A stretch of 64,000 nt of DNA from CAYSCW01 sp964429795 (GCA_964429795.1 CAYSCW010000009.1:1-64000), one strand, 5' to 3'. Numbered from the stretch's first letter, positions 32,396 to 41,253 are shown. Numbers and translations are program-made. Notes: generated from the sequence alone by a model not told the origin.

Positions 32396-33895
32396 CTATT
32401 CCTTCATCTGCTCCTTTTCGGGTTTTGGAGAGGGTATGGAGATATCGATGGTGTTGACTTCTCCCAGAGTCGAAAGCGGCTTGTCGAAATCCTCCTCCTT
32501 TCCCACGACCAGAATCTGGACTTTCTCAGGATGGAGATATTTTTTGGCTACCCGAAGCACATCCGCCTTGGTAACTTTCTCCAATCCTTCCTTGACCCTG
32601 TCCATAAAATCGAGGGGATAGCCGAAATAGGCATAGGTCATCATGCGGTTGACGATCTCAGCTCGGCTATCGAAATTGAAGACAAAGGAATTGAGGTACT
32701 CATCTTTGGCCTTTGCCAGCTCCTCATCGCTCACTTCCTCCTCTGTCATCCTCTTCATCTCCCCGAGCATCAATCCGATGGCATAGACAGTGGACTCTGA
32801 TTTGGTCTGTGCTCCACACCGAAAAACCCCAGGATACGTGTATCCAGCGCCGTAATATCCATAAACGCTGTAAGCCAGACCCTCGTCAGTTCTGATCTTT
32901 TTGAACATGCGGTCAAAGGAAAGGATGCTGTTCATCACACTCAAGGCAGGATAGTCTGGGTTATTCATCACACCACCGATGTGACCGATCATGATGTGGG
33001 ACTGGTTGACATCAGGCTTTTGAATGTGATTGACCGTGTACCTATATCCATAGTCGACTTTGGGAAGAGAGAGAATGCTCACATCTTTCCTTTGCCAGGT
33101 CTCAAGATTCTTCTTGATCTTGGCTACCATCTCCTGGCTTTCAAAGTCTCCCCAGACAGCCATGATTGTGTTGTTGGGATAAAAATATTTCTGGTAAAAA
33201 CGAACGATATCTTGCCGGGTGACGGCATCAATGGTGGCATACTCAGGATGACAGGCGTAAGGGCTGTCTCCTCCGTATATGAGCTTCTGAAATTCCCTAA
33301 ATGTGATCTGGCCGATATCATCATTCCGCCGGGAGATCACGGTCCTCTGCTGGATTTTGGCCAGGTTGATCTTATCCTCCGGGAAGGCAGGGTTCTTCAG
33401 GATGTCAGCCAGGATTTCAAAGGCTCGGTCAATATCTTCCTTGAGCACGGAAACGGTGATGTAACCCGAGGTCAAGCCTATCCCTGTAGATATGGTGGCG
33501 GCCATGGTCTCAAGTTCCTTGTCCATCTGGTCCCCGTTCATCGATGTTGTTCCACCTGTGCGGAGCACCTGTCCGCAAATAGCAGCCAGACCGACTTTAG
33601 AGGGAGGTTCGAAAACAGAGCCGGTACGAACCATAGCTCTCAGGTCGATGGTCGGATACTGATGGTCCTCGACTAAAAAGAGGGTTAGACCGTTGGCCAG
33701 CTCCACTTTTTCCACCTTGGGCATTTGAATGGGATTTAGAGAAGGGAAGACAAACTTGTCCTTGGGACTCTTTTGGGAAAATGCAGGATTCCCGCAATAA
33801 AAGAGGACAAGAAAAAAGGCTATCACAATAATAAAAACCTTACTGTATTTTCCCATTGTTCTTTCCTTTCTAAGGAATAAATTTTTTCTTTTCAT
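32396..33895 (-). CDS. M16 family peptidase subunit lacking the zinc-binding motif
   Basis: A 499-residue exported M16 (insulinase/MPP) family protein. Where the HxxEH inverzincin motif is expected it reads LAAICGQVLRTGGTT, so the metal site is absent. It keeps the two-domain M16 fold and the C-terminal GLAYSVYGYYGAG substrate-binding strand typical of the non-catalytic partner. Lying 17 nt downstream of the active-type gene, it most likely forms a heterodimer with it, as in bacterial M16B pairs. The export signal is near VFIIVIAFFLVLFYC. Two starts are possible: 33895 (AGGAGA 8 nt upstream) or 33856 (GGAAAG). The latter gives a more normal signal peptide. Confidence 0.88.
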   Translation of the reverse strand: MKRKNLFLRKERTMGKYSKVFIIVIAFFLVLFYCGNPAFSQKSPKDKFVFPSLNPIQMPKVEKVELANGLTLFLVEDHQYPTIDLRAMVRTGSVFEPPSKVGLAAICGQVLRTGGTTSMNGDQMDKELETMAATISTGIGLTSGYITVSVLKEDIDRAFEILADILKNPAFPEDKINLAKIQQRTVISRRNDDIGQITFREFQKLIYGGDSPYACHPEYATIDAVTRQDIVRFYQKYFYPNNTIMAVWGDFESQEMVAKIKKNLETWQRKDVSILSLPKVDYGYRYTVNHIQKPDVNQSHIMIGHIGGVMNNPDYPALSVMNSILSFDRMFKKIRTDEGLAYSVYGYYGAGYTYPGVFRCGAQTKSESTVYAIGLMLGEMKRMTEEEVSDEELAKAKDEYLNSFVFNFDSRAEIVNRMMTYAYFGYPLDFMDRVKEGLEKVTKADVLRVAKKYLHPEKVQILVVGKEEDFDKPLSTLGEVNTIDISIPSPKPEKEQMKE

Positions 33896-33912
33896 GGGCT
33901 AATCTCCTGCAT

Positions 33913-35418
33913 CTATTTTTCGGGGATAATCTCACCCACGGTCCTGTGCTTCTTGACCAGATAAGTGTTGGCCACTCTCTTCACATCCTCTGCTGTAATG
34001 GCCCTGATCTCCTCGATCTGGTCAAACAACAGCTTCCAGTCTCCGAGCACCACATCCGCATAGGTGAGAAGGGCTGCCATGCGGGCATTGGACTTCATCT
34101 GATTCAGGAGGTTCTTTACGGCATTCCGCTTGAACTTGGTAAGTTCCTCAGGAGTGACGAATTCGCTCTTTATCCTCCCGATTTCCTCATCGATGAGCTC
34201 CAGACATTCTGCCGAAGTGTGTCCTTTGGCAGGAACGGCATAGAAGGCGAACAGGTTGGAAAACTTATCGCCGGGAAATCCTGAAAGGCCCACGGCCGTT
34301 ACCGCAACCTTCTTCTCCTTGACCAAAACCTGGTAAAGCCGGGAGGAACGCCCCTGACCAAGGATGTTGGCCAAGGCTTCCAGGGGAGCATTGTCTTTGT
34401 GGCATGCGCTGGGAGTATGGTATCCGACGACGATTATAGGCTGGGATACGGCTTCCACAGTGACCCGTCTTTCCCCCCATTGTTCGGGCTCTGTGGTTCT
34501 CACCGGTTCAGGCTTAGGACCGCTGGGAATGCGGCTAAAATAGAGGTCAGCCATCTGGAAGATCTCGTCTGGGGTGACGTCACCCACTATGCCCACGGTT
34601 AAATTGCTCGGCCCATAGTATTTTCTGAAATAGTTCTCCACATCTGTGCGAGTGATGTTTTGCAGGTCGGACATATGGCCAACAACAGAATGGTGGTAGG
34701 GATGAGCCTTGAAGGCTGTGGCCAAGAAGTCCTCCAGCAGACGGCCCATAGGGCGAGTCTCCAAACCCAGCCTCCTCTCTTCCATAACCACATCTCTTTC
34801 CTTGTAAAATTCACGGAAAACAGGATTGAGGAAGCGATCCGATGTCATAGCCATCCAGAATTCCAACCTGTTGGAGGGCAGGCTGTTTATGTACTGTGTG
34901 GCATCATTGCTGGTATAGGCGTTAATACCGCGGTCTCCTTCTCTTCTCATCATATCGATAAATTCGTTTGTCACAACATATTCTTTGGCTTTCTGACGCA
35001 GGGATTCAAATCTCTGTTCCATCTCCGAAAGCTTTTCTTTGTCGGGCTCCGTTGCGGCTTTCTCTCTCTTGATTGCATCATAGAGTATATCCAGTTCCTC
35101 GAGTACCTCGGTTTCTGCCTCATAGTCTGTGACCCCCACGACCTTAGTTCCCTTGAAGGCCATATGTTCCAAAAGGTGGGATATCCCTGTTATCCCGTAG
35201 GATTCGTTGGCCGCCCCGACATCAGCATAGACATGGAAAGAAACCACCGGAGCGTCGTGGCGCTCAAGGACGATGAACTTCATCCCATTCTTCAGGGCGT
35301 GGATCCTGACCTGGTTCTTGATCGCCTCGAATGTTTGAGGAAAGAGGGAAGGATTGAGCACGAGGATACCAGCGAGGATAAGAACAGCTATGAAGCATTG
35401 TCTTTTTCTTACCTGCAT
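33913..35418 (-). CDS. M16 family zinc peptidase, catalytic subunit
   Basis: A 501-residue exported inverzincin peptidase. Signal peptide residues 1-28. The zinc motif HxxEH is intact in GISHLLEHMAFKG (His81, Glu84, His85), with a downstream Glu in the long helix near 150-170 as third ligand. A charged helical insertion (LEELDILYDAIKREKAATEP, about 105-150) interrupts the N-terminal domain between the zinc motif and that helix, which I find unusual. The C-terminal domain carries YHTPSACHKDNAPLEALANI. It pairs with the following zinc-less subunit. The pair probably degrades short peptides in the periplasm. Confidence 0.9.
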   Translation of the reverse strand: MQVRKRQCFIAVLILAGILVLNPSLFPQTFEAIKNQVRIHALKNGMKFIVLERHDAPVVSFHVYADVGAANESYGITGISHLLEHMAFKGTKVVGVTDYEAETEVLEELDILYDAIKREKAATEPDKEKLSEMEQRFESLRQKAKEYVVTNEFIDMMRREGDRGINAYTSNDATQYINSLPSNRLEFWMAMTSDRFLNPVFREFYKERDVVMEERRLGLETRPMGRLLEDFLATAFKAHPYHHSVVGHMSDLQNITRTDVENYFRKYYGPSNLTVGIVGDVTPDEIFQMADLYFSRIPSGPKPEPVRTTEPEQWGERRVTVEAVSQPIIVVGYHTPSACHKDNAPLEALANILGQGRSSRLYQVLVKEKKVAVTAVGLSGFPGDKFSNLFAFYAVPAKGHTSAECLELIDEEIGRIKSEFVTPEELTKFKRNAVKNLLNQMKSNARMAALLTYADVVLGDWKLLFDQIEEIRAITAEDVKRVANTYLVKKHRTVGEIIPEK

Positions 35419-35566
35419 TTTTTTCTCCTTTCTTAATGATTTTATTTAAAATGCGTGTTCAATGTTCCCTACAAGAAGGAAGTGGATCATTCTGCTCTCT
35501 TACCCCTTAATCTGGCGATTCTGCGAGAGTCATATTTCCTACCCAAAAAACTTCAAAAGAATGAAT

Positions 35567-37330
35567 TCAGTCTTTTGTTTTTTTCAGTCCCAGCTCTTCG
35601 AGCTGCCTTTTATCAATTTCTGAGGGCGATCCGGTAAGAAGACAGAGGGCACTTGTGGTCTTGGGAAAAGGGATGACTTCTCTGATGGATTCCTCACCTG
35701 CAAGAATCATCACGATGCGGTCAAAACCTAAGGCGATTCCTCCATGAGGTGGAACTCCGTAGCGGAGGGCTTCCAAGAAAAACCCAAACTTATCCTCCAC
35801 CTCTTTTTCTTTCAAGCCGAGAACCTTGAACACTCTTCTTTGGAGCTCCAGGCTATTGATTCGAATAGAGCCACCGCCAATCTCGACTCCGTTAAGGACC
35901 AGGTCGTAGGCTCTGGCTCTGACCCGAAGAGGCTCCTTCTCCAAAAACGACATATCTTCCTCATGAGGAGAGGTAAAGGGATGATGCATGGAAACCGGGC
36001 GACGCTCCTTCTCGCTCCACTCGAAGAGTGGAAAATCTGTCACCCAGGCGAATTTGAAGATTTTCTCACTCCCTTGCTCCTGGGAGATGAAATCTTTCCT
36101 TATTTCCCCTAGGACCTTTAAAGCAACATCTTTCTCATCAGCCACCAGGAAGACCAAATCCTCCTTCCCTGCCTTTAGGTTTTTCCAGACGCGGCTCATG
36201 CCCTCGGCAGCCATTTTCAGAGAAGACTTGAATCCATCTGTCTTTCTTATCCAGGTTATTCCTTTGGCTCCCAATTCTTGTGCTTTCTGATTGATCTTGT
36301 CCAGCCGGCTCCGGGAGAATGTGCCTCCTCCCCTCACCATCAATCCTTTCAGCACTCCGCCTGATGAGAGGGCGTCTCGGATGGTTTGAGAATCCAGGCC
36401 TGATTCCAGTTCTGTAAGATCCCGGATTTCCATCCCGTAGCGAAGATCTGGCTTATCTGTTCCATACTTTTCCATGCTCTCCTGGTAGGTGAGTCTGGGA
36501 AAAGGCCGCTCAATCTGGGCTCCAACAAGCTCAAAAACAGCTGCCATCAATCCCTCATTCAGTCGAGAAATATCTTCTTCCTTGACGAAGCTCATCTCGA
36601 CGTCGATCTGGGTAAACTCAGGCTGGCGGTCAGCTCTAAGATCCTCATCCCGGAAGCACCGGACGATCTGAAAATAGCGGTCAAATCCAGCGATCATCAG
36701 GATCTGCTTGAAAAGCTGGGGCGACTGAGGAAGGGCGTAGAAGCGGCCCTTGTACATCCGGCTGGGAACCAGGTAATCCCTTGCCCCTTCAGGAGTGGAT
36801 TTGGTCAAAAAGGGAGTTTCTATTTCCAAAAATCCATTTTCGCTCAAGAAATTGCGAACACAGAGGGCTGTCTGGTGGCGAAGCTTGACGTTGTGCTGCA
36901 GAGAGGGGCGCCTCATATCCAGATACCTGTATTTGAACCGTAGCTCTTCTGAGGCCTGCGGCGGATCGGCAATAACAAAGGGAGGGACCTCGGCTATGCT
37001 AAGTAATTTTAAATCCTCTGCTTCAACTTCGACCTCTCCTGTAGGGAGATCGGGATTGCGAGCCTGTTGTGCCCGTCTCTTCACCACTCCCTTTACAGCT
37101 AATACATTTTCTGCCCTGATCTTTTTGGCCTCTCTGAGAAGCTCCTTGTTGCTGGATGGGAAGACCACCTGGATCATCCCTTCCCTGTCCCTCAGGTCGA
37201 TAAAAACCAAATTCCCTAAGTCCCTGTGTCTGTGAACCCAGCCCATAAGGATCACTTCTTGACCCTCATGTTCCAGGCGGAGTTTACCGCAATAGGTTGT
37301 CCTCTGCCAGTCGGATTTTTTGGCTCCCAT
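35567..37330 (-). CDS. aspS: Aspartyl-tRNA synthetase
   Basis: Charges tRNA-Asp (or tRNA-Asp/Asn if non-discriminating). 587 residues, normal for the bacterial type. N-terminal OB-fold anticodon-binding domain (residues 10-110, VILMGWVHRHRDLGNLVFID), class II core with motif 2 FRDEDLRADRQPEFTQID, the bacterial GAD insertion (about 290-410) and motif 3 GIALGFDRIVMILAG. It follows hisS by 10 nt, as the last gene of an accA-hisS-aspS run. No gatCAB or asnS is in this window, so whether the enzyme also makes Asp-tRNA-Asn cannot be judged. Confidence 0.97.
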   Translation of the reverse strand: MGAKKSDWQRTTYCGKLRLEHEGQEVILMGWVHRHRDLGNLVFIDLRDREGMIQVVFPSSNKELLREAKKIRAENVLAVKGVVKRRAQQARNPDLPTGEVEVEAEDLKLLSIAEVPPFVIADPPQASEELRFKYRYLDMRRPSLQHNVKLRHQTALCVRNFLSENGFLEIETPFLTKSTPEGARDYLVPSRMYKGRFYALPQSPQLFKQILMIAGFDRYFQIVRCFRDEDLRADRQPEFTQIDVEMSFVKEEDISRLNEGLMAAVFELVGAQIERPFPRLTYQESMEKYGTDKPDLRYGMEIRDLTELESGLDSQTIRDALSSGGVLKGLMVRGGGTFSRSRLDKINQKAQELGAKGITWIRKTDGFKSSLKMAAEGMSRVWKNLKAGKEDLVFLVADEKDVALKVLGEIRKDFISQEQGSEKIFKFAWVTDFPLFEWSEKERRPVSMHHPFTSPHEEDMSFLEKEPLRVRARAYDLVLNGVEIGGGSIRINSLELQRRVFKVLGLKEKEVEDKFGFFLEALRYGVPPHGGIALGFDRIVMILAGEESIREVIPFPKTTSALCLLTGSPSEIDKRQLEELGLKKTKD

Positions 37331-37340
37331 GGGTTCCTTT

Positions 37341-38603
37341 CTATCGCGAAGATAATGATTCTTTGCGGATGATGTTCGTAATCTCCTCCCGGCTGGCTCC
37401 TCTCTGCTTCCCTGTGACCATGTTTTTCAACTGGTATTTTCCCTTCTCAAGTTCCTCTTCGCCAACGATCAGGACCCAGCTTGCGCCCAATTTGTTGGCC
37501 CGGCCCATCTGGCTCCTGATGCTTCTCTTCTTGTATTCAATCAGACATTCGATTCCTTCCCGACGCAGAAAGCGGGCCAGAGCCATCCCCTGCCTCTGAG
37601 CTTCCTGACCCAGGAAGGCCAGGTACACAAAATTCTCTTCCTCTTTGATGACAGGGACAAGAGAAAGAAGCCTTTCCATCCCCAAGGCAAACCCGATAGC
37701 GCACTTATCAGGGCCACCAAACTCTTTCATCATATCATCATACCTTCCTCCACCAAGAATGGCATCTTGAGCGCCCAGTTTGGAGGAGATGATTTCGAAA
37801 GTGGTTCTGGTGTAATAATCTATTCCTCGAACCAAGCGTGGCTCGATGGCATAAGAGATGTTGTAAAAATCCAGATAAGAACGGAATCGGCGGAAGTGTT
37901 CCTCGCATTCCATACAAAGATAGTCTGTAATCTGGGGAAATTTCTGGGAGACTTCCTGGCAGGTCTCAACCTTACAGTCAAATATTCTCAAGGGATTGGT
38001 GGAGATCTTTCTCTGGCAGTCCACACAGAGGATCTCTCTTGCTTTCTCAGCCTCCCCCCTTAATTCCACAAGGTAAGAGGGGCGACACTTCCTGCAGCCG
38101 ACAGAATTGACCAGTATCTCCCGATCAGCGACATTGAGCAGTTCCAGCAGATAATCTCCCATCTCCACGATCTCGGCATCTACGGCAGGATCTTCCTCAC
38201 CGAAGACTTCGATGTCCATCTGATGAAACTGGCGGTAGCGGCCCTTCTGTGGCTTGTCGTAGCGGAACATGGGCCCGATATAGTAAAACCGCAATGGTTG
38301 GGGCTGAAGATAGAGTCTGTGTTCGATGATGGAACGGACAATGGAAGGCGTGTACTCAGGCCGCAGCGTCAGGGACCGACCTCCTTTATCCACGAAGGTG
38401 TACATCTCCTTGATAACGATGTCAGAGGTCTGCCCAGTCCCTTTCTCAAAAAGCTCCGTGGCTTCAAAAACAGGAGTCCTTATCTCCCTGTATCCGTAGA
38501 GTTCAAAAATGCGTTTGGCTACGGCCTCCACATGCTGCCATTTTCTGGCTTCTTGAGGAAGGATATCTTTGGTGCCCTTGATGGAAGAGATCTCTTTTTT
38601 CAT
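37341..38603 (-). CDS. hisS: Histidyl-tRNA synthetase
   Basis: 420 residues, normal length. Class II core with LRPEYTPSIVRSI (motif 1 side), motif 2 RYDKPQKGRYRQFHQMD, the His-binding signature LVRGIDYYTRTTFE and GGGRYD, and motif 3 GFALGMERLL. The insertion has four CxxC-like pairs (VGCRKC, LCVDC, CKVETC, YLCMECEEH), suggesting a zinc-binding form of the insertion domain found in some bacteria. A C-terminal anticodon-binding domain follows. The start codon overlaps the accA stop as ATGA, so the two are translationally coupled. Confidence 0.97.
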   Translation of the reverse strand: MKKEISSIKGTKDILPQEARKWQHVEAVAKRIFELYGYREIRTPVFEATELFEKGTGQTSDIVIKEMYTFVDKGGRSLTLRPEYTPSIVRSIIEHRLYLQPQPLRFYYIGPMFRYDKPQKGRYRQFHQMDIEVFGEEDPAVDAEIVEMGDYLLELLNVADREILVNSVGCRKCRPSYLVELRGEAEKAREILCVDCQRKISTNPLRIFDCKVETCQEVSQKFPQITDYLCMECEEHFRRFRSYLDFYNISYAIEPRLVRGIDYYTRTTFEIISSKLGAQDAILGGGRYDDMMKEFGGPDKCAIGFALGMERLLSLVPVIKEEENFVYLAFLGQEAQRQGMALARFLRREGIECLIEYKKRSIRSQMGRANKLGASWVLIVGEEELEKGKYQLKNMVTGKQRGASREEITNIIRKESLSSR

Positions 38604-39556
38604 TTTTCCTCAAAAATTCCAATCTTTCGGTATTTCTGATATCTCTCGCTCATCCGCTCTTCTGGAGTTTTCTGTTCCAGCTTCTTCAAGGTCAAGTTCA
38701 GCTGCTTATCCACATTCTTGAATGTCTGTTCAGGATCGACATGCGCCCCTCCAGGCGGCTCGGGAATAATCTTGTCGATTATGCCCAAATCCATCAGATC
38801 CTGAGCCCGGATTTTCAGGTTCTCTGCGGCTTTGGCCGCCGCACTCTGATCCCTCCATAGGATCGCCGCACATCCTTCAGGAGAGATGACCGAATAGAAG
38901 GAATTTTCCAGCATTAAAATCGCGTCTCCAACACCTATAGCCAGGGCACCTCCGCTTCCTCCCTCTCCGATGACGACATTGACAATGGGAATTTGTAGTT
39001 TGGAAATTTCCTTTAAGTTGCAGGCAATCGCCTCTGCCTGGCCCCGTTCTTCTGCCTCTATGCCTGGATAAGCTCCTGGCGTGTCGATCAGGGTGACGAT
39101 CGGAAATCCGTACTTTTCTGCCAGCTTCATCATCCGAATGGCTTTCCGGTAGCCCTCGGGTGCAGGTTGACCAAAGTTGCGATCGATTCTCTCTCTTGTT
39201 GTGCGTCCTTTCTGATGACCGATGAAAGCCGTTGTCCGCCCTCTGTAGAAGCCCAATCCGGCGACTATAGCAGGATCATCACCTGCCCGACGGTCGCCGT
39301 GCATCTCCATGAAATCGTTAGTTAGATATCCTATATAATCAAGAGTGTACGGCCTCTGAGGATGGCGGGCGATTTGAACGATATGCAAAGGAGTCAGCCG
39401 AGGCTTGATTTGTTCCCATTCTTTCTCGATCTCTCCCTGGAGTTGGGCAATCCTTTCCTTTTGCTCCTCCTCCTCACTCTCTTTAATTTTATCTATTTCT
39501 TCTTTGAGAAGGAGAATTCTCTTCTCCAGTTGGTGAAAATCTATCCCTTTATTCAT
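38600..39556 (-). CDS. accA: Acetyl-CoA carboxylase carboxyltransferase subunit alpha
   Basis: The carboxyltransferase half of acetyl-CoA carboxylase, which transfers CO2 from carboxybiotin to acetyl-CoA for fatty-acid synthesis. 318 residues. A leading coiled coil (LEKRILLLKEEIDKIKE), then crotonase-fold signatures: GDRRAGDDPAIVAGLGFYRG, TLIDTPGAYPGIEAEERGQA, VIGEGGSGGALAIGVGD and SVISPEGCAAILWRD. It overlaps hisS by 4 nt. The accD partner is not in this window. A sigma-70 promoter lies 34 nt upstream. Coupling accA to tRNA synthetases fits growth-linked expression. Confidence 0.97.
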   Translation of the reverse strand: MNKGIDFHQLEKRILLLKEEIDKIKESEEEEQKERIAQLQGEIEKEWEQIKPRLTPLHIVQIARHPQRPYTLDYIGYLTNDFMEMHGDRRAGDDPAIVAGLGFYRGRTTAFIGHQKGRTTRERIDRNFGQPAPEGYRKAIRMMKLAEKYGFPIVTLIDTPGAYPGIEAEERGQAEAIACNLKEISKLQIPIVNVVIGEGGSGGALAIGVGDAILMLENSFYSVISPEGCAAILWRDQSAAAKAAENLKIRAQDLMDLGIIDKIIPEPPGGAHVDPEQTFKNVDKQLNLTLKKLEQKTPEERMSERYQKYRKIGIFEEK

Positions 39557-39589
39557 CTGCTCAAGACTTTAAGAATTTTACCAGACTAT

Positions 39590-39617
39590 TCTATAGACAT
39601 GCTCAAGACGATGTCAA
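39590..39617 (-). promoter_or_regulatory. Sigma-70 promoter of accA-hisS-aspS
   Basis: Minus strand: TTGACA (39617-39612), 16 bp, TATAGA (39595-39590). The predicted start is near 39583, giving a leader of about 27 nt. The Shine-Dalgarno before the accA ATG is weak. Confidence 0.6.
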
Positions 39618-39770
39618 GTGTCTTTCAACAGGTGAATTTTTCTAATTTGCTGATAATAAATAAATTGTTAGCTTTAATGTCTCTCCTCAACCTAAAATAT
39701 CCCAAACAATTCAACCATACGGGATGGAAAAAGCCGTTTGAAATACTTGGAGTAAGGACTTAGGATTCTT

Positions 39771-39962
39771 CTAACTCTTACCTTCTAGGAACGCAACGAG
39801 GTCTTCTTCATTGGCCCACCACCGTCTTCCAATCTTCTGAGCCTTGATTTTCCCTGTTTGTACCAGCTTCAGAGCCGTCACTTTGGAGATTTGGAGCTTC
39901 TCCTGGATATCCTTCAAGGAGTATTGATAGATGATTTTGCTTCCTAACCAGATAGATCTCAT
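39771..39962 (-). CDS. Small MerR/excisionase-type helix-turn-helix protein
   Basis: A 63-residue DNA-binding protein of the excisionase/helix_turn_helix_17 type: YSLKDIQEKLQISKVTALKL is the recognition helix-turn-helix and GKIKAQKIGRRWWANEEDLV is the wing. No integrase, relaxase or phage gene lies nearby, so it is more likely a stand-alone transcription factor than a phage Xis. An inverted repeat at 40044-40066 beside its promoter is a candidate operator. The ATG follows AAGGATAATAAA. Confidence 0.82.
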   Translation of the reverse strand: MRSIWLGSKIIYQYSLKDIQEKLQISKVTALKLVQTGKIKAQKIGRRWWANEEDLVAFLEGKS

Positions 39963-39995
39963 TTTATTATCCTTAATTATACTTTTATTTTCTTT

Positions 39996-40066
39996 ATTAT
40001 AATAAAATATACCAATAAATTGTCAAGTCATTTCTTAAGGAACAATTTTCCTCGCTGGGGAAAATT
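39996..40066 (-). promoter_or_regulatory. Promoter and adjacent inverted repeat upstream of the small HTH gene
   Basis: Minus strand: TTGACA (40026-40021) and TATAAT (40001-39996) with a long 19-bp spacer. Immediately upstream, AATTTTCC (40044-40051) and GGAAAATT (40059-40066) form an exact 8-bp inverted repeat. This layout suits autoregulation by the HTH protein. Confidence 0.4.
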
Positions 40067-40178
40067 AACTTGCTGACGAGCTCCTGCCCTTTCCCTATCA
40101 CGGATGTGCATTTTGAGGCTGCTGCCCCTTGTCCTCAGGGAAAACGGAGGTTTTTACCACATGTAAGATTATGTGCTT

Positions 40179-40469
40179 TTAGAAGCCGGTTTTTAGCACT
40201 TCCAATTTTTGTGCAGGGATAAGGATGGCCTTAAGGTCCCCCTGAGCATCTGTCTGCAGCTCAATCTTTATGCCTCCAAGCTCCAGCATAAGCGAGCAAG
40301 GTGCTCCCTCTTGGGATTCGAGGGTAAAAGGAACTTCAAGCTGGGGGATGATGTAGGCCGAAAGCTCGATCCTTTCCTCAAGATCACAGCGATATTTTTT
40401 TGCCAAAACTAGATAGGGAGAAAATATGGGGTTAGGCAGAAGGAAGAGGAAAAGAATTTTCTTGGACAC
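40179..40469 (-). CDS. Possible small exported protein, weakly supported
   Basis: A 96-codon frame with a GTG start and only a weak upstream GGGG. The N-terminal hydrophobic stretch KKILFLFLLPNPIFSPYLVL could be a signal. Later strands LSAYIIPQLEVPFTLESQEG and CSLMLELGGIKIELQTDAQG read like an immunoglobulin-like or beta-sandwich fragment. It lies 21 nt after the YbjQ-like gene on the same strand. It may be a real short gene, the 3' end of a degraded one, or chance. Confidence 0.35.
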   Translation of the reverse strand: MSKKILFLFLLPNPIFSPYLVLAKKYRCDLEERIELSAYIIPQLEVPFTLESQEGAPCSLMLELGGIKIELQTDAQGDLKAILIPAQKLEVLKTGF

Positions 40470-40490
40470 CCCGAGCTGCTTCTCTATCTT

Positions 40491-40805
40491 TTATTCGACG
40501 ATAACCGCTGTACCGTAGGCCAAAATTTCAGAGGCACTCTGCATGATCATTGATGTGGTAAAGCGCACGCTGATGATGGCATTGGCTCCCAGACTCTCTG
40601 CTTCCTCGATCATCCGGTCGAGGGCCTGTTCCCTTGATTCAGCCATCATCTTGGTATAATCGCGAATCTCTCCTCCCACTATGTTCCGCAGAAAAGCGGA
40701 AATATCGCGTCCCAGATGACGGGCCCGGATTGTATTTCCGCGGACGAGGCCCAGATTTTTTTTTATCGTCTTCCCAGGAACAAAATCCGTGGTCACCAGA
40801 ATCAT
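40491..40805 (-). CDS. YbjQ family protein (DUF74, heavy-metal-binding-like fold)
   Basis: 104 residues, close to the family's usual length. Signatures: ILVTTDFVPGKTIKKNLGLV and VRGNTIRARHLGRDISAFLR, then GGEIRDYTKMMAESREQALD and SLGANAIISVRFTTSMIMQSASEILAYGTAV. YbjQ proteins form pentamers of unknown function. Its start overlaps the anti-sigma gene stop by 4 nt and a good AAGGAGG lies upstream, so it is the third gene of the second ECF operon (sigma, anti-sigma, YbjQ-like). Confidence 0.9.
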   Translation of the reverse strand: MILVTTDFVPGKTIKKNLGLVRGNTIRARHLGRDISAFLRNIVGGEIRDYTKMMAESREQALDRMIEEAESLGANAIISVRFTTSMIMQSASEILAYGTAVIVE

Positions 40806-41248
40806 TTTTCAACCTCCTTATACCTTTCCCTTTTGCGGACAAAAAGCCGCTCCCTCAGGAGAGAAACCAGTAAAACCACGATTCCTGCCATAGACGCCAG
40901 TATCCCCACCTTCAGGAGGAGGGGAGTGGCAGAGTCGTGTATAATCCCTTCCACCGCTTTGTAACCGCCGAAAAAGAGTAGAATGATCGCTCCGATGGAG
41001 AGCAGAATCCATCCGATTCTCCTTTCAAGGCGGTTATAAACAGAGGTCCAATAAATTTGCCAGATTTCCTTAGGAGGCTCTTTAAGCTCCATCTTGCTCA
41101 TCGCTTCCTCCAATTTTCCCATCTCCTCGAATTCCTTGCGGCATTCCGGACATTCCTCAAGATGTCTCTTCAATGTCCTTTTGTTCTCCTCATCCAGCTC
41201 TCCATCATAATAGGAGGAAATGAGTTCTTTGATCTTTTGATGTTCCAT
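40802..41248 (-). CDS. Zinc-binding (ZAS-type) membrane anti-sigma factor
   Basis: 148 residues. The N-terminal zf-HC2 domain shows the HxxxCxxC zinc motif in LKRHLEECPECRKEFEEM (about residues 26-43), which in ZAS anti-sigma factors contacts the sigma factor. Two hydrophobic segments follow (WILLSIGAIILLFFGGY and LLLKVGILASMAGIVVLLVS), so it is a two-pass membrane protein. It starts 5 nt after the ECF sigma gene. Contrast with the zinc-free anti-sigma at 18442. Confidence 0.88.
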   Translation of the reverse strand: MEHQKIKELISSYYDGELDEENKRTLKRHLEECPECRKEFEEMGKLEEAMSKMELKEPPKEIWQIYWTSVYNRLERRIGWILLSIGAIILLFFGGYKAVEGIIHDSATPLLLKVGILASMAGIVVLLVSLLRERLFVRKRERYKEVEK

Positions 41249-41253
41249 TCAAA

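Noticed and set aside
34660..35436. 258-codon plus-strand frame opposite the M16 catalytic subunit
   Set aside because: The minus strand has intact HxxEH and a signal peptide.
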